A stretch of DNA of 64,000 nucleotides, from positions 434,001-498,000 of the forward strand of contig JADJNZ010000004.1 in the NCBI GenBank assembly GCA_016714015.1, read 5' to 3'. Below are positions 17,890-25,735 of the stretch, piece by piece. Within the stretch, counting starts at the first letter, position 1. The number at the start of each line of letters is the position of its first letter. The notes under the pieces were generated by a model that ran no database searches, was not told the origin of the DNA, and worked only from the letters and a program-made list of their open reading frames with translations. Source of the stretch: Gemmatimonadota bacterium (GTDB lineage Bacteria; Gemmatimonadota; Gemmatimonadetes; Gemmatimonadales; Gemmatimonadaceae). A program made the position numbers and the translations under genes.

Positions 17890-19172
17890 CCCGGCGCCTG
17901 CTTCGCGCCCCCGCGCTCCTTGCCGTCCTCCTCGCGACCATCGCAGGGGCCTGCTCCGAGCGTCTCGATACCGCCGATTCCTGCCCGGTGCTCTGCCCGG
18001 GGCAGCAGCTCGACATCGTCGACACCGTCCTCGACCCGGGGATCGCGCTCGACACGACGCTCGACGGCTTCCCGCTCATCGGCTTCGAGACGCCGCTGCT
18101 GCTCGCGAGCCGCGGGGACACGCTCGACGTGCGCTCGATCGTCCGGTTCGACTCGTTGACGCGCCTCTACGCCCCGACGGGTGACACCGCGCGTCCGGTG
18201 ACCTTCGTCGACTCCGCGTCGCTCCAGGTGCGGATCTTCAAGAGTGACGTGAAGGTGCCCAACCGGTTCTACGTCGATGCGTACGACGTGGGCGACACCA
18301 CGCTCGCCGATTCGCTCCCGACGGCCTTGCTGCCGTTGTTCACCGCCGGGCGACTGCTCGGATCGGTGCAGGTGGACAGCGCGACCTTCCTCGACTCGTC
18401 GACGGTCTCCATCCCGCTCGACACGGCCAGGCTCCGCGAGATCGTGACGTCGGGGGCCGTGCTGCGGATCGGCCTGCAGGTCCGGAGCACCGAGTCGGCG
18501 ATGTTCTACGCGACGACGAGCGACGACGCGTCGAACGGACCGCGGGTGCGCTATCGCGTCTCGGCCGACACGGCGGTCGCCGCGACCGTGCTGCGGCCGG
18601 CCTCGAACACCCCGCGCACGCCGGTCAACGTGAACGGCGACTATCTCGACTACCTGCTCATCGCTCGCGGCAGCGACCCCCGGGCCGCCTCGCGCTTCGC
18701 GGTGGGCGGCCTGCCGGCCGTGCGGTCGTACCTCCGCTTCAACATCCCGCTGTGGCTCACCGATTCCGTCGCGGTGCTCCGCGCGCAGCTCGAGCTGACG
18801 CAGGATCCGATCAGGGGACTCGATGACGCCGACTCGGTCACCGTGCGCACGCAGCTCGTGCTCGCGGGACATGCGACGACCGATCTCGTCCGTGCCGCGC
18901 GGTTGCTCGCGCCGCCGGGCTATTTCGTCGGCGACTCCATTCGCCGCGCGCCGGGCGATTCGGGCATCGTGCGCGTGGAGATCAACGCGCTGTTCCGCGC
19001 ATGGCGGACGAACGCGGGCCTGCCGAACATCCCGCAGGCCCTCGTCTTCCGCTCGGACATCGAGGGCGTGGATGCTCGCGGCCTCCGCTTCTTCGGCCTC
19101 GGCGCCGCTCCTGCACTCCGTCCGCGCATCCGCGTGAGCTACGTGCCCACCATCCGCTTCGGACAGCCCTGA
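17886..19172 (+). CDS. Large secreted lipoprotein, unknown
   Basis: The 428-residue protein has an N-terminal signal with two Arg, a hydrophobic run (APALLAVLLATIAG) and Cys23 as a plausible lipid-attachment site. The rest is beta-strand-like and rich in Asp and Thr, with two similar halves; YLRFNIPLW followed by AQLELTQ recalls cell-surface DNRLRE-type modules, but this is weak. It is coupled to cdd by ATGA and to the following barrel protein by TGATG, so the pair is probably made together for the envelope. No enzyme motif is seen. Confidence 0.8.
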   Translation: MTRRLLRAPALLAVLLATIAGACSERLDTADSCPVLCPGQQLDIVDTVLDPGIALDTTLDGFPLIGFETPLLLASRGDTLDVRSIVRFDSLTRLYAPTGDTARPVTFVDSASLQVRIFKSDVKVPNRFYVDAYDVGDTTLADSLPTALLPLFTAGRLLGSVQVDSATFLDSSTVSIPLDTARLREIVTSGAVLRIGLQVRSTESAMFYATTSDDASNGPRVRYRVSADTAVAATVLRPASNTPRTPVNVNGDYLDYLLIARGSDPRAASRFAVGGLPAVRSYLRFNIPLWLTDSVAVLRAQLELTQDPIRGLDDADSVTVRTQLVLAGHATTDLVRAARLLAPPGYFVGDSIRRAPGDSGIVRVEINALFRAWRTNAGLPNIPQALVFRSDIEGVDARGLRFFGLGAAPALRPRIRVSYVPTIRFGQP

Positions 19173-20311
19173 TGCGTCGCACCATCCTTCTCGTCACGGG
19201 CCTCGCGGTCCTGCCTGTCGTGCTGGCGCCCGTCGCCGCGCGCGCGCAGGGCGCGCTCTCGATCCAGGGCTACGGCTATCCGACCGGCCAACTCAGCGCC
19301 GGCTCGCTGGGCCTTGGCGGTGCCTCCGCCGAGCTCGACCCGGCGAGTCCCATCAATCCCGCGGCGCTCAGCGCCGGGACCCGGTACTCGGTCTACATGC
19401 AGTTCGAGCCCGAGTTCCGACGCACGACCGTCGGGGGCGCGTCGGCGTCGGCGCGGGTGATGCGGTTCCCGGGCTTCCTCGTCTCCGGTCAGTTCCGCCG
19501 CCTCACCGTCGCGGCCTCGGCCTCGACCTTCCTCGATCGCACCTACCGCAACGTCTACGCCGACAGCCAGAGCATCGGGGGCGAGATGGTGCCCTCGACG
19601 CTCATCGCCTCGAGCAACGGCGCGATGACCGATGCGCGCGTCGCCGCCGCGTGGTGGGTGAAGGAGACGTTCCAGGTGGGCGCGAGCGTGCATGCGCTCG
19701 TCGGCGAGAATCGCACCACCTTCGGCCGCAGCTTCCCGGACAGCACCGGGATCGGCGGCTTCACGCAGCTCTCGACCCTCACGTACTCGGGGGGCGCGCT
19801 CACGATCGGCGCGGTCTACTATCCGCTGAAGGGACTCGTCCTCGGCGGTTCGATCCGCCGCGGCGGGTCGCTCGATGCGTATCAGGACGCCATCGTGATC
19901 GCCTCCGGTGACGCGCCGGACCGCCTGGGCCTCACGGTCGCGTGGACGGGCATCCCGAATACCACACTCGCCGCGCGCTTCGAGAAGACCACGTGGAGCG
20001 ACATGCAGTCGCTCGGCGGCGCGCAGATGACGGCGTTCGACGCGAACGAGCTCGGACTCGGGGTCGAGGTGATGGGGCCCCGCGTCGCCGGCGCGCCATC
20101 CTTCACGCGGTTCGGCTTCCGCTCGCGGACGCTGCCGTTCGGCGCGAATGGCGATCAGGTCTCCGAGCGGTCGCTGAGCGGCGGACTCTCGGTCCCGTTC
20201 GCGCGCGGCCGTGCGCAGGTCGACCTCGCCCTGCAGCGCGCGACGCGCAGCGCCGCCGGCGCCGACGAGAAGGCGTGGTTCGTCTCGATCGGGCTCGGCA
20301 TCCGCCCCTGA
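19172..20311 (+). CDS. Outer-membrane beta-barrel protein
   Basis: The 379-residue protein has a clear signal peptide (RRTILLVTGLAVLPVV... cleaved after about ARAQG). The mature part is alternating aromatic/small-residue strands with frequent Gly and ends in an amphipathic strand (AWFVSIGLGIRP). The GGASAELDPASPINPAAL stretch near the N-terminus resembles the hatch region of PorV/FadL-like barrels. It shares one base with the lipoprotein stop. A transport or anchoring role with that lipoprotein is inferred from the overlap only. Confidence 0.8.
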   Translation: MRRTILLVTGLAVLPVVLAPVAARAQGALSIQGYGYPTGQLSAGSLGLGGASAELDPASPINPAALSAGTRYSVYMQFEPEFRRTTVGGASASARVMRFPGFLVSGQFRRLTVAASASTFLDRTYRNVYADSQSIGGEMVPSTLIASSNGAMTDARVAAAWWVKETFQVGASVHALVGENRTTFGRSFPDSTGIGGFTQLSTLTYSGGALTIGAVYYPLKGLVLGGSIRRGGSLDAYQDAIVIASGDAPDRLGLTVAWTGIPNTTLAARFEKTTWSDMQSLGGAQMTAFDANELGLGVEVMGPRVAGAPSFTRFGFRSRTLPFGANGDQVSERSLSGGLSVPFARGRAQVDLALQRATRSAAGADEKAWFVSIGLGIRP

Positions 20312-20321
20312 GGCCGGCCGC

Positions 20322-21542
20322 GTGACCGCGACCACGCCAGCTCACGCCGCGGACACCGCCGCCCTGGTGCTGGTCGCCGACGACGTCGAGGCCAACGTCG
20401 AACTCCTTCGCGACCAGCTCGCCGGGCTCGGCGTTCGCGTGATCCACGCCGCCGACGGCCCGTCGACGCTCGTCGCCTGCGCCGAGGCGCATCCGGACCT
20501 GTGCATCCTCGATGTCTCCATGCCGCCCGGTGACCTCGGCGTCGATGCGCGCGAGACCGGATTCGAGGTCTGCCGCCGCCTCAAACGCGACCCGCGCACC
20601 TCGCGCATCCCGGTGATCTTCGTCTCGGCGCTCAACGACGCGAGCGACCGGCTGAAGGCCATCGAGGCCGGCGGCGACGACTTCCTCCTCAAGCCGCACA
20701 ACCGCCACGTCCTCGGCGCGCGCGTCCGCTCGCTCCTCAAGCTCAAGGGCGCGACCGATGCGCTCGAGGAGAGCCTCAAGCGCCTGCGCGAACTGCAGAA
20801 GGCGCGCGACGACCTCATGCGGATGATCGTGCACGACCTCAAGACGCCGCTCACGAGCATGCTCGCGACGCTCGAGATGCTCCGCGATGGCGACTTCGGC
20901 CCCATCGAGGACCGGCCCGCGCGCGCCCTCTCCGACGTGGAAGGGAAGGCCGAGGACCTGCTGGGCCTCATCCAAGACCTGCTCGACGTCAGCAAGGTGG
21001 AGGAACAGTCGCTCGCGCTCGCGCCGGAGCCCATCGCGCCGGCGGCGCTCCTCGCCGAGATGCTCTTCGACTGGGAACTGCGCTTCCGCCAGGAGCAGAC
21101 GACCGCGCGCACCGAGGTCGCCGACGACGCCCCGATCTTCCTCGCCGACAAGGCCCTCGTGAAGCGCGTGCTCGCGAACCTCGTGCAGAACGCGATCACG
21201 CACAGTCCCGTGCCGGTGACGCTCACGCTCGGCGCGCGCCGCGACCCGGCGGGGATCGTGCTCTCCGTCACCGACGACGGACCAGGCATCCCCGAGGAGT
21301 ATCAGGGCCTCGTCTTCCAGAAGTTCGAGCAGGTGCGGACCCCGAACGCGCCGCGCGTGCGCAGCTCGGGGCTCGGCCTCGCGTTCTGCCGTGTCGCGGT
21401 CGAGGCGCACGGCGGCCGCATCTGGGTGCGCAGCGCCGAGGGGCAGGGGAGCACGTTCCATCTCCTGCTCCCGCTCGAACCGCAGGAGCGCGCGGCGCGC
21501 GCGCTCCGCACGGGCGAGTATCCGGCGGTGGGGAGCGCGTGA
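20322..21542 (+). CDS. Soluble receiver-histidine kinase
   Basis: The 406-residue protein has an N-terminal receiver (VLVADDVEANVELLRDQL, phosphoacceptor Asp in LCILDVSMP, Lys in FLLKPH), then a HisKA domain with MIVHDLKTPLTSML and a complete HATPase domain (NLVQNAITHS, VTDDGPGIPEEY, SSGLGLAFCR). No membrane segment is present, so its signal likely arrives at the receiver. GTG 20322 is chosen, 10 bases after the barrel gene; the open frame continues upstream inside that gene. The stop overlaps mtaB (GTGA). Confidence 0.92.
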   Translation: MTATTPAHAADTAALVLVADDVEANVELLRDQLAGLGVRVIHAADGPSTLVACAEAHPDLCILDVSMPPGDLGVDARETGFEVCRRLKRDPRTSRIPVIFVSALNDASDRLKAIEAGGDDFLLKPHNRHVLGARVRSLLKLKGATDALEESLKRLRELQKARDDLMRMIVHDLKTPLTSMLATLEMLRDGDFGPIEDRPARALSDVEGKAEDLLGLIQDLLDVSKVEEQSLALAPEPIAPAALLAEMLFDWELRFRQEQTTARTEVADDAPIFLADKALVKRVLANLVQNAITHSPVPVTLTLGARRDPAGIVLSVTDDGPGIPEEYQGLVFQKFEQVRTPNAPRVRSSGLGLAFCRVAVEAHGGRIWVRSAEGQGSTFHLLLPLEPQERAARALRTGEYPAVGSA

Positions 21543-22837
21543 GGGTCCTGCTGCGCACCTTCGGGTGCCGCGCCAACCACTACGATGCGGAACAGGTGCG
21601 CGACCTGCTCACGCGCTCGGGCGCGCAGGTGGTCGACGAGTCGCCGGAGGTCGCGGTGCTCACGTCCTGCGCCGTCACCGCCGACGCCGAGGCGGACCTG
21701 CGGCAGGCCGTGCGGCGGCTCGCGCGCGAACACCCTTCCATGCGCGTGATCGTGACCGGCTGTGCCGCCGCGCGATCGGGCGAACAGATCTCCGCGCTGC
21801 CGAATGTGACCGCGGTGATCCCCGGCGCCGACGTCGCCGCCACCGCGGCGGCCGTCGGACTCCCGCACACGACGGTCGCCCACGCGACGAACGCGCGCGC
21901 CGCGCGACAGTCGACGGCGCGCGCCACGCTGCGGGTGCAAGACGGCTGCGACGAGCACTGCACCTTCTGCGCGACCACGCTCGCGCGCGGGGCGCACCGC
22001 TCCCGCCCGGTCGCTGCGCTCGTCGAGGAGGCCGAAGCGCTCAGCGCGCATCATGCGGAGATCGTGCTCACCGGCGTGCACGTCGGCTCTTGGGGCGCGG
22101 AAGACGGGCGCACGCTCGGCAGCCTCGTGCGCGCGCTCGTCGACGGCACGCGCGCGGTCCGCTTCCGGCTCGCGAGCGTGGAGGCGACCGAGATCGACGC
22201 CGAGCTTGCCGAGCTGCTCCGCGACGGTGGTGACCGAGTCTGTCCGTACGTGCACGCGCCGTTGCAGTCGGGCAGCGATGCGGTCCTGCGGCGGATGGGC
22301 CGGCACTGGTACACGGCCTCGACCTACGCCCGGGCGATCGAGCGCCTCACGCGCGACCGCGCCGTCTTCGGTCTCGGGGCCGACGTGATGACCGGCTTCC
22401 CCGGCGAGACCGACGCCGACCACGCGGCGACGATGGAGCTGGTGCGCGCGCTGCCGTTCACGCATCTCCATGTCTTCCCATACTCGCCGCGCCCGGGCAC
22501 GCCGGCCGCGCGCCTCGGCGCGGAGGTCCCCGCCTCGGTCGCCCGCGCCCGCGCCGCGGCGGTCCGAGCGCTGGCCGCCGAGAAGGCGCGCGCGTACGCC
22601 ACCTCCCGCATCGGCGGTGCGGCCGACCTCGTCGTCGTCTCGCCCCCCGCATCCCTCCCGCATCCCGTATCTCGCAGGTCCCCCGCATCCCTCCCGCATC
22701 CCGCACTTCGGAAGTGCCTGACCGAGGACTATCTTGAGGTCCACGCCGAGACCCTCGCCTCCCGGGGCACCCGCTTCACCACCCGGCTGAGCGAACCGAT
22801 GCTGTTCCCGCCGCTCCCCGCCCTCCGCACCAAGTGA
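21539..22837 (+). CDS. mtaB: tRNA t6A37 methylthiotransferase
   Basis: The radical-SAM enzyme adds a methylthio group to t6A37 of tRNAs. The 432-residue protein has the N-terminal methylthiotransferase domain (TFGCRANHYDAE, LTSCAVTADAEAD, VTGCAA) with three cluster cysteines, then the radical-SAM cysteines in QDGCDEHCTFC, plus LTGVHVGSWG and PLQSGSDAVLRRM. LRTFGCRAN and a truncated C-terminal TRAM region favour MtaB over MiaB. The TRAM region is interrupted at about 370-390 by a duplicated PASLPHP stretch encoded by a repeat. The start is GTG 21539, overlapping the kinase stop. Confidence 0.92.
   Translation: MRVLLRTFGCRANHYDAEQVRDLLTRSGAQVVDESPEVAVLTSCAVTADAEADLRQAVRRLAREHPSMRVIVTGCAAARSGEQISALPNVTAVIPGADVAATAAAVGLPHTTVAHATNARAARQSTARATLRVQDGCDEHCTFCATTLARGAHRSRPVAALVEEAEALSAHHAEIVLTGVHVGSWGAEDGRTLGSLVRALVDGTRAVRFRLASVEATEIDAELAELLRDGGDRVCPYVHAPLQSGSDAVLRRMGRHWYTASTYARAIERLTRDRAVFGLGADVMTGFPGETDADHAATMELVRALPFTHLHVFPYSPRPGTPAARLGAEVPASVARARAAAVRALAAEKARAYATSRIGGAADLVVVSPPASLPHPVSRRSPASLPHPALRKCLTEDYLEVHAETLASRGTRFTTRLSEPMLFPPLPALRTK
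22644..22703 (+). repeat. Duplicated C-rich 24-base repeat inside mtaB
   Basis: Two identical 24-base units (22644-22667 and 22680-22703) are separated by 12 bases, a 36-base period that keeps the frame and encodes PASLPHP twice. A small hairpin (GCACTT/AAGTGC, 22702-22716) follows. A 12-base part (GCATCCCGTATC) recurs just before miaB. Confidence 0.8.
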
Positions 22838-22948
22838 ACGAGCGCGGCCAGGAGTCGAAGGTCCCCGCATCCGGTCCCAGCCCCGTACCCCGTACCGCCC
22901 GTGCGCCCCGCATCGCCGTCCCCCTCCTCGCATCCCGTATCGTCTGAC
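22838..22948 (+). repeat. Gap between mtaB and miaB, repeat-related
   Basis: This 111-base gap is C-rich and carries CCCCGCATCGCCG, also found in the ALDH linker repeat, and GCATCCCGTATC at 22930-22941, also found in the mtaB repeat. It looks like a degraded member of the same repeat family. No clear promoter or hairpin is visible. Confidence 0.45.
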
Positions 22949-24274
22949 ATGCCTTCGGTATACATCGAGACCTACGGCTGCCAGATGAACGTGAGCGACT
23001 CCGAGCTCATGTACGGCAAGCTCGCCGCCGAGGGCTACACGACCCAGGACACCCCGCACGGCGCCGACGTCGTGCTGGTGAACACCTGCGCCATCCGCGA
23101 GAACGCGGAGCAGCGCGTGATCGGCCGGCTGGGTGAGCTTCGCCGCGACCTCAAGGCGGGCGCCGTGCTCGGCGTCACCGGTTGCATGGCCCAGCGCCTC
23201 GGTCCTCGGCTCCTCGAGACGGATACCCGTGTGCAGCTGGTCGTCGGTCCCGACGCGTATCGCATGCTCCCCGCGCTGATCGAGAACGCGAAGAAGGGGG
23301 AGCGGTTCACCGCGACCGACTTCGACCTCGAGGAGCACTACGAGGATTTCACCGCGCGCCGCTTCGAGGGCGTGAAGGCGTGGATCCCCGTGCAGCGCGG
23401 CTGCGACTACCGCTGCACCTACTGCATCGTCCCCACGACCCGCGGCCCCGAGCGCAGTCGCAAGCTCGCCGACGTCGTCCGCGAGACGGGCGAGGTCGTG
23501 GCGCAGGGCATCACCGAGGTCGTGCTGCTGGGCCAGACCGTCAACTCGTATCACGACGGCACGCACGACTTCGCCGACCTGCTGCGCGCGGTGGGCGCCG
23601 TGCCCGGCATCCGGCGCGTCCGCTACACGAGCCCGCACCCGAACGACTTCTCCGACCGCGTGATCGCCGCGATGGCCGAGACGCCCGCGGTCTGCGAGCA
23701 TGTGCACCTGCCGATGCAGAGCGGCTCCACGTCGACGCTCAAGCGCATGCTGCGCCGCTACTCGCGCGAGGAGTATCTCGACGCGGTCGCACGGCTCCGC
23801 GCGGCGATCCCCGGGCTCGCGCTCACCACCGACATCATCGTCGGTTTCCCCGGCGAGACCGATGCGGAGTTCGAGGACACGCTCTCGCTCTGTCGCGAGG
23901 TGCGCTTCGACGACGCCTTCACGTTCAAGTTCTCCGCGCGCGAGGGGACGCCCGCCACGCGCATGCCGGTCGAGTGGACCATCCCCGAGGCGGTCGTCGA
24001 TGCCCGCTACGAGGCCCTCGTCGCGACCATCCGCGGCATCTCGCGCGAGAAGAACATGGGTCGCCTCGGCGAGCGCATGGAGGTGCTCGTGGAGAAGGAG
24101 GCGCGGAAGGGTGAGCTCCTGCAGGCGCGCTCGCGCGACTTCAAGACGGTCCTCGTGCCGGGCGAACCCGCACTGATCGGCCGCTACCTGACCGTCGAGC
24201 TCACGGGGACCACGGGCGCGACGTTCACGGGAACGCCCGTCCAGGAGCGCGCGCCGTTGCCGATGGCGGGATAG
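22949..24274 (+). CDS. miaB: tRNA i6A37 methylthiotransferase
   Basis: The radical-SAM enzyme converts i6A37 to ms2i6A37 in tRNA. The 441-residue protein has YIETYGCQMNVSDSE, VNTCAIRENAEQR and VTGCMAQR in the N-terminal domain, the radical-SAM motif RGCDYRCTYCIVP, the family stretches LLGQTVNSYHDG, HLPMQSGSTSTLKRM and DIIVGFPGETDAEFEDT, and a C-terminal TRAM domain. ATG 22949 fits the family N-terminus. The 3' end overlaps the convergent HExxH gene by 50 bases. It is paired with its paralogue mtaB. Confidence 0.96.
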   Translation: MPSVYIETYGCQMNVSDSELMYGKLAAEGYTTQDTPHGADVVLVNTCAIRENAEQRVIGRLGELRRDLKAGAVLGVTGCMAQRLGPRLLETDTRVQLVVGPDAYRMLPALIENAKKGERFTATDFDLEEHYEDFTARRFEGVKAWIPVQRGCDYRCTYCIVPTTRGPERSRKLADVVRETGEVVAQGITEVVLLGQTVNSYHDGTHDFADLLRAVGAVPGIRRVRYTSPHPNDFSDRVIAAMAETPAVCEHVHLPMQSGSTSTLKRMLRRYSREEYLDAVARLRAAIPGLALTTDIIVGFPGETDAEFEDTLSLCREVRFDDAFTFKFSAREGTPATRMPVEWTIPEAVVDARYEALVATIRGISREKNMGRLGERMEVLVEKEARKGELLQARSRDFKTVLVPGEPALIGRYLTVELTGTTGATFTGTPVQERAPLPMAG

Positions 24275-25559
24275 CGACAGCGCCGGGTGCGGTCACCGCT
24301 CCCGGCGACGACGACACCGGACAGGCGAGTCGACGCGCCGCGAAGCCCTCGACCAGCCGCGCCATCGCCGTGTCCCGCGGGATCCCGCTCCGCGTGGAAA
24401 GGAACGCGATCGCGTCGGTGCTCCGCGCCGGTTCACCGTCCGCGAAGATCCAGGACGAGTCGCCACGCTGCGCGATGAACCAGCCGATCGCGTGGCCCAG
24501 TGCGAACCCCGCCACGTCGGCGCGTTCGTCATCCCACCACTGGCCGCCGAGCGCCGAGTCGAGCTGCGCCGCCGTGAGCGCGCCGAGCGCGCGGATGGTG
24601 CGGTTCGCGCAGAATGATTCGGCGAAGGATCGCCCATGGGATCCGCCGTGGTGCATCGCGAACGCCTCCCCGACCGTTCCCGGGATCACGTCGCGCCGGC
24701 CGAAGGTCGCGACGTGCACCACCTCGTGCGCATCCAGCCCGCCCTGCGCCGAGAGCGGCGCGAACACGGCGAGGGGAGGGAAGACCATCATCGCGAAGAG
24801 CGGCCGGTCCATCTGGAGCACGCCGAGCACCGAGAGCGTGGTGTCGCGCGCGGGGGCGATGACGTAGCGCGCCAGCGGGAGCGGGTCGGTGAAGCCGAGC
24901 GCGGCGCGGAGCGCGCGCATCTCGGCGAACTGCGCGCGGATGCGCGGCGCGTCCACTGCCACGCCACCCACGGCGTACACCAGACTGCCGCGATCCTCGA
25001 GCACCTGATGCAGCCGACGGCCGGTCACCGGCGACCGGAACGCGCGCGTCGCGACCGAATCCTCGTCCACGAGTACATACCAGGAGCCGAGCCGCGAGGG
25101 CGCCGCACCGGGTTCCGCAGCGAACGCGGTCAAGTGCAGGCGACGCGGGCGCCCTGGTGCGGCGAATGTGAGGCTGTCCCCGCGGATCAGCACGAACCAG
25201 TCGGGCGCGCCGAGGCGCATCGCGCCCGCCGCGAAGTCCCACTCGCGGCCCGTGAAGCGCGCATCGCGCGCGCGTCGCGCCCCCAGCAGGTCGTCGCTGC
25301 GCTCCATCCAGTCGCGATACTCGACCATCAGGTCGCAGGATGGCCCGCCTGCCGCGGGAAGACGGGCGCCGAGCAGGACGACGCCATGCAGCGCGCTCCG
25401 CATCGCGGTGCAAGGCACCTCCTCCTGCAGTGGTACCGCGGCGGCGGACGTCTGTGCGCCGAGCGGCGATGCCGCCTGCCCCGATCCCGCAGCAGGGCAC
25501 GCGTGAGGATCGCGCCAGGGGCGCGGCGACGCGGGGCGCGAGAGGGCGCATCGCTTCAT
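24225..25559 (-). CDS. Putative zinc metallopeptidase-like protein (HEVVH)
   Basis: The 444-residue protein has a gluzincin-like HExxH motif (His278-Glu279-...-His282, DAHEVVHVATFG) and a further conserved-looking Glu at 298 in GTVGEAFAMHHGG, the spacing seen in peptidase MA-type families. Around it are tryptophan-rich strands (WFVLIRGDSLTF, GSWYVLVDED). The N-terminus has no convincing signal peptide at ATG 25559; an internal ATG at 25403 (residue 53) is a possible start. The C-terminus is Ala/Pro-rich. It is convergent with and overlaps miaB and is divergent from comEC. Peptidase activity is inferred from the motif alone. Confidence 0.65.
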   Translation of the reverse strand: MKRCALSRPASPRPWRDPHACPAAGSGQAASPLGAQTSAAAVPLQEEVPCTAMRSALHGVVLLGARLPAAGGPSCDLMVEYRDWMERSDDLLGARRARDARFTGREWDFAAGAMRLGAPDWFVLIRGDSLTFAAPGRPRRLHLTAFAAEPGAAPSRLGSWYVLVDEDSVATRAFRSPVTGRRLHQVLEDRGSLVYAVGGVAVDAPRIRAQFAEMRALRAALGFTDPLPLARYVIAPARDTTLSVLGVLQMDRPLFAMMVFPPLAVFAPLSAQGGLDAHEVVHVATFGRRDVIPGTVGEAFAMHHGGSHGRSFAESFCANRTIRALGALTAAQLDSALGGQWWDDERADVAGFALGHAIGWFIAQRGDSSWIFADGEPARSTDAIAFLSTRSGIPRDTAMARLVEGFAARRLACPVSSSPGAVTAPGAVAIPPSATARAPGRAFP

Positions 25560-25579
25560 CCTACCCTCGGACCACGCCG

Positions 25580-25651
25580 CCGGTCACCCGCTCCGTCACG
25601 CCGTTCGTCACGCCAATGGTCAGGCCATCGGTCACACCGTTCGTCCCGCGC
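25580..25651. repeat. 12-base tandem repeat in a divergent promoter gap
   Basis: Six units spaced exactly 12 bases apart, with GTCA/GTCC cores at 25583, 25595, 25607, 25619, 25631 and 25643 (consensus around CGTCACGCCGTT), fill most of the gap between the HExxH gene and comEC. On the minus strand the repeat would encode GVTx units, but no gene starts there. Confidence 0.75.
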
Positions 25652-25735
25652 CTCGCTGGGAGGTCCCGCGTTCGAACGCCCCGCATCGCGCGGATCTGAT
25701 GTCGCGGCTGCACCCGCTCCGTCGCACATCCCGGC

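Noticed and set aside
25580..25651. CRISPR array
   Set aside because: The 12-base units have no spacers and no cas genes are nearby.
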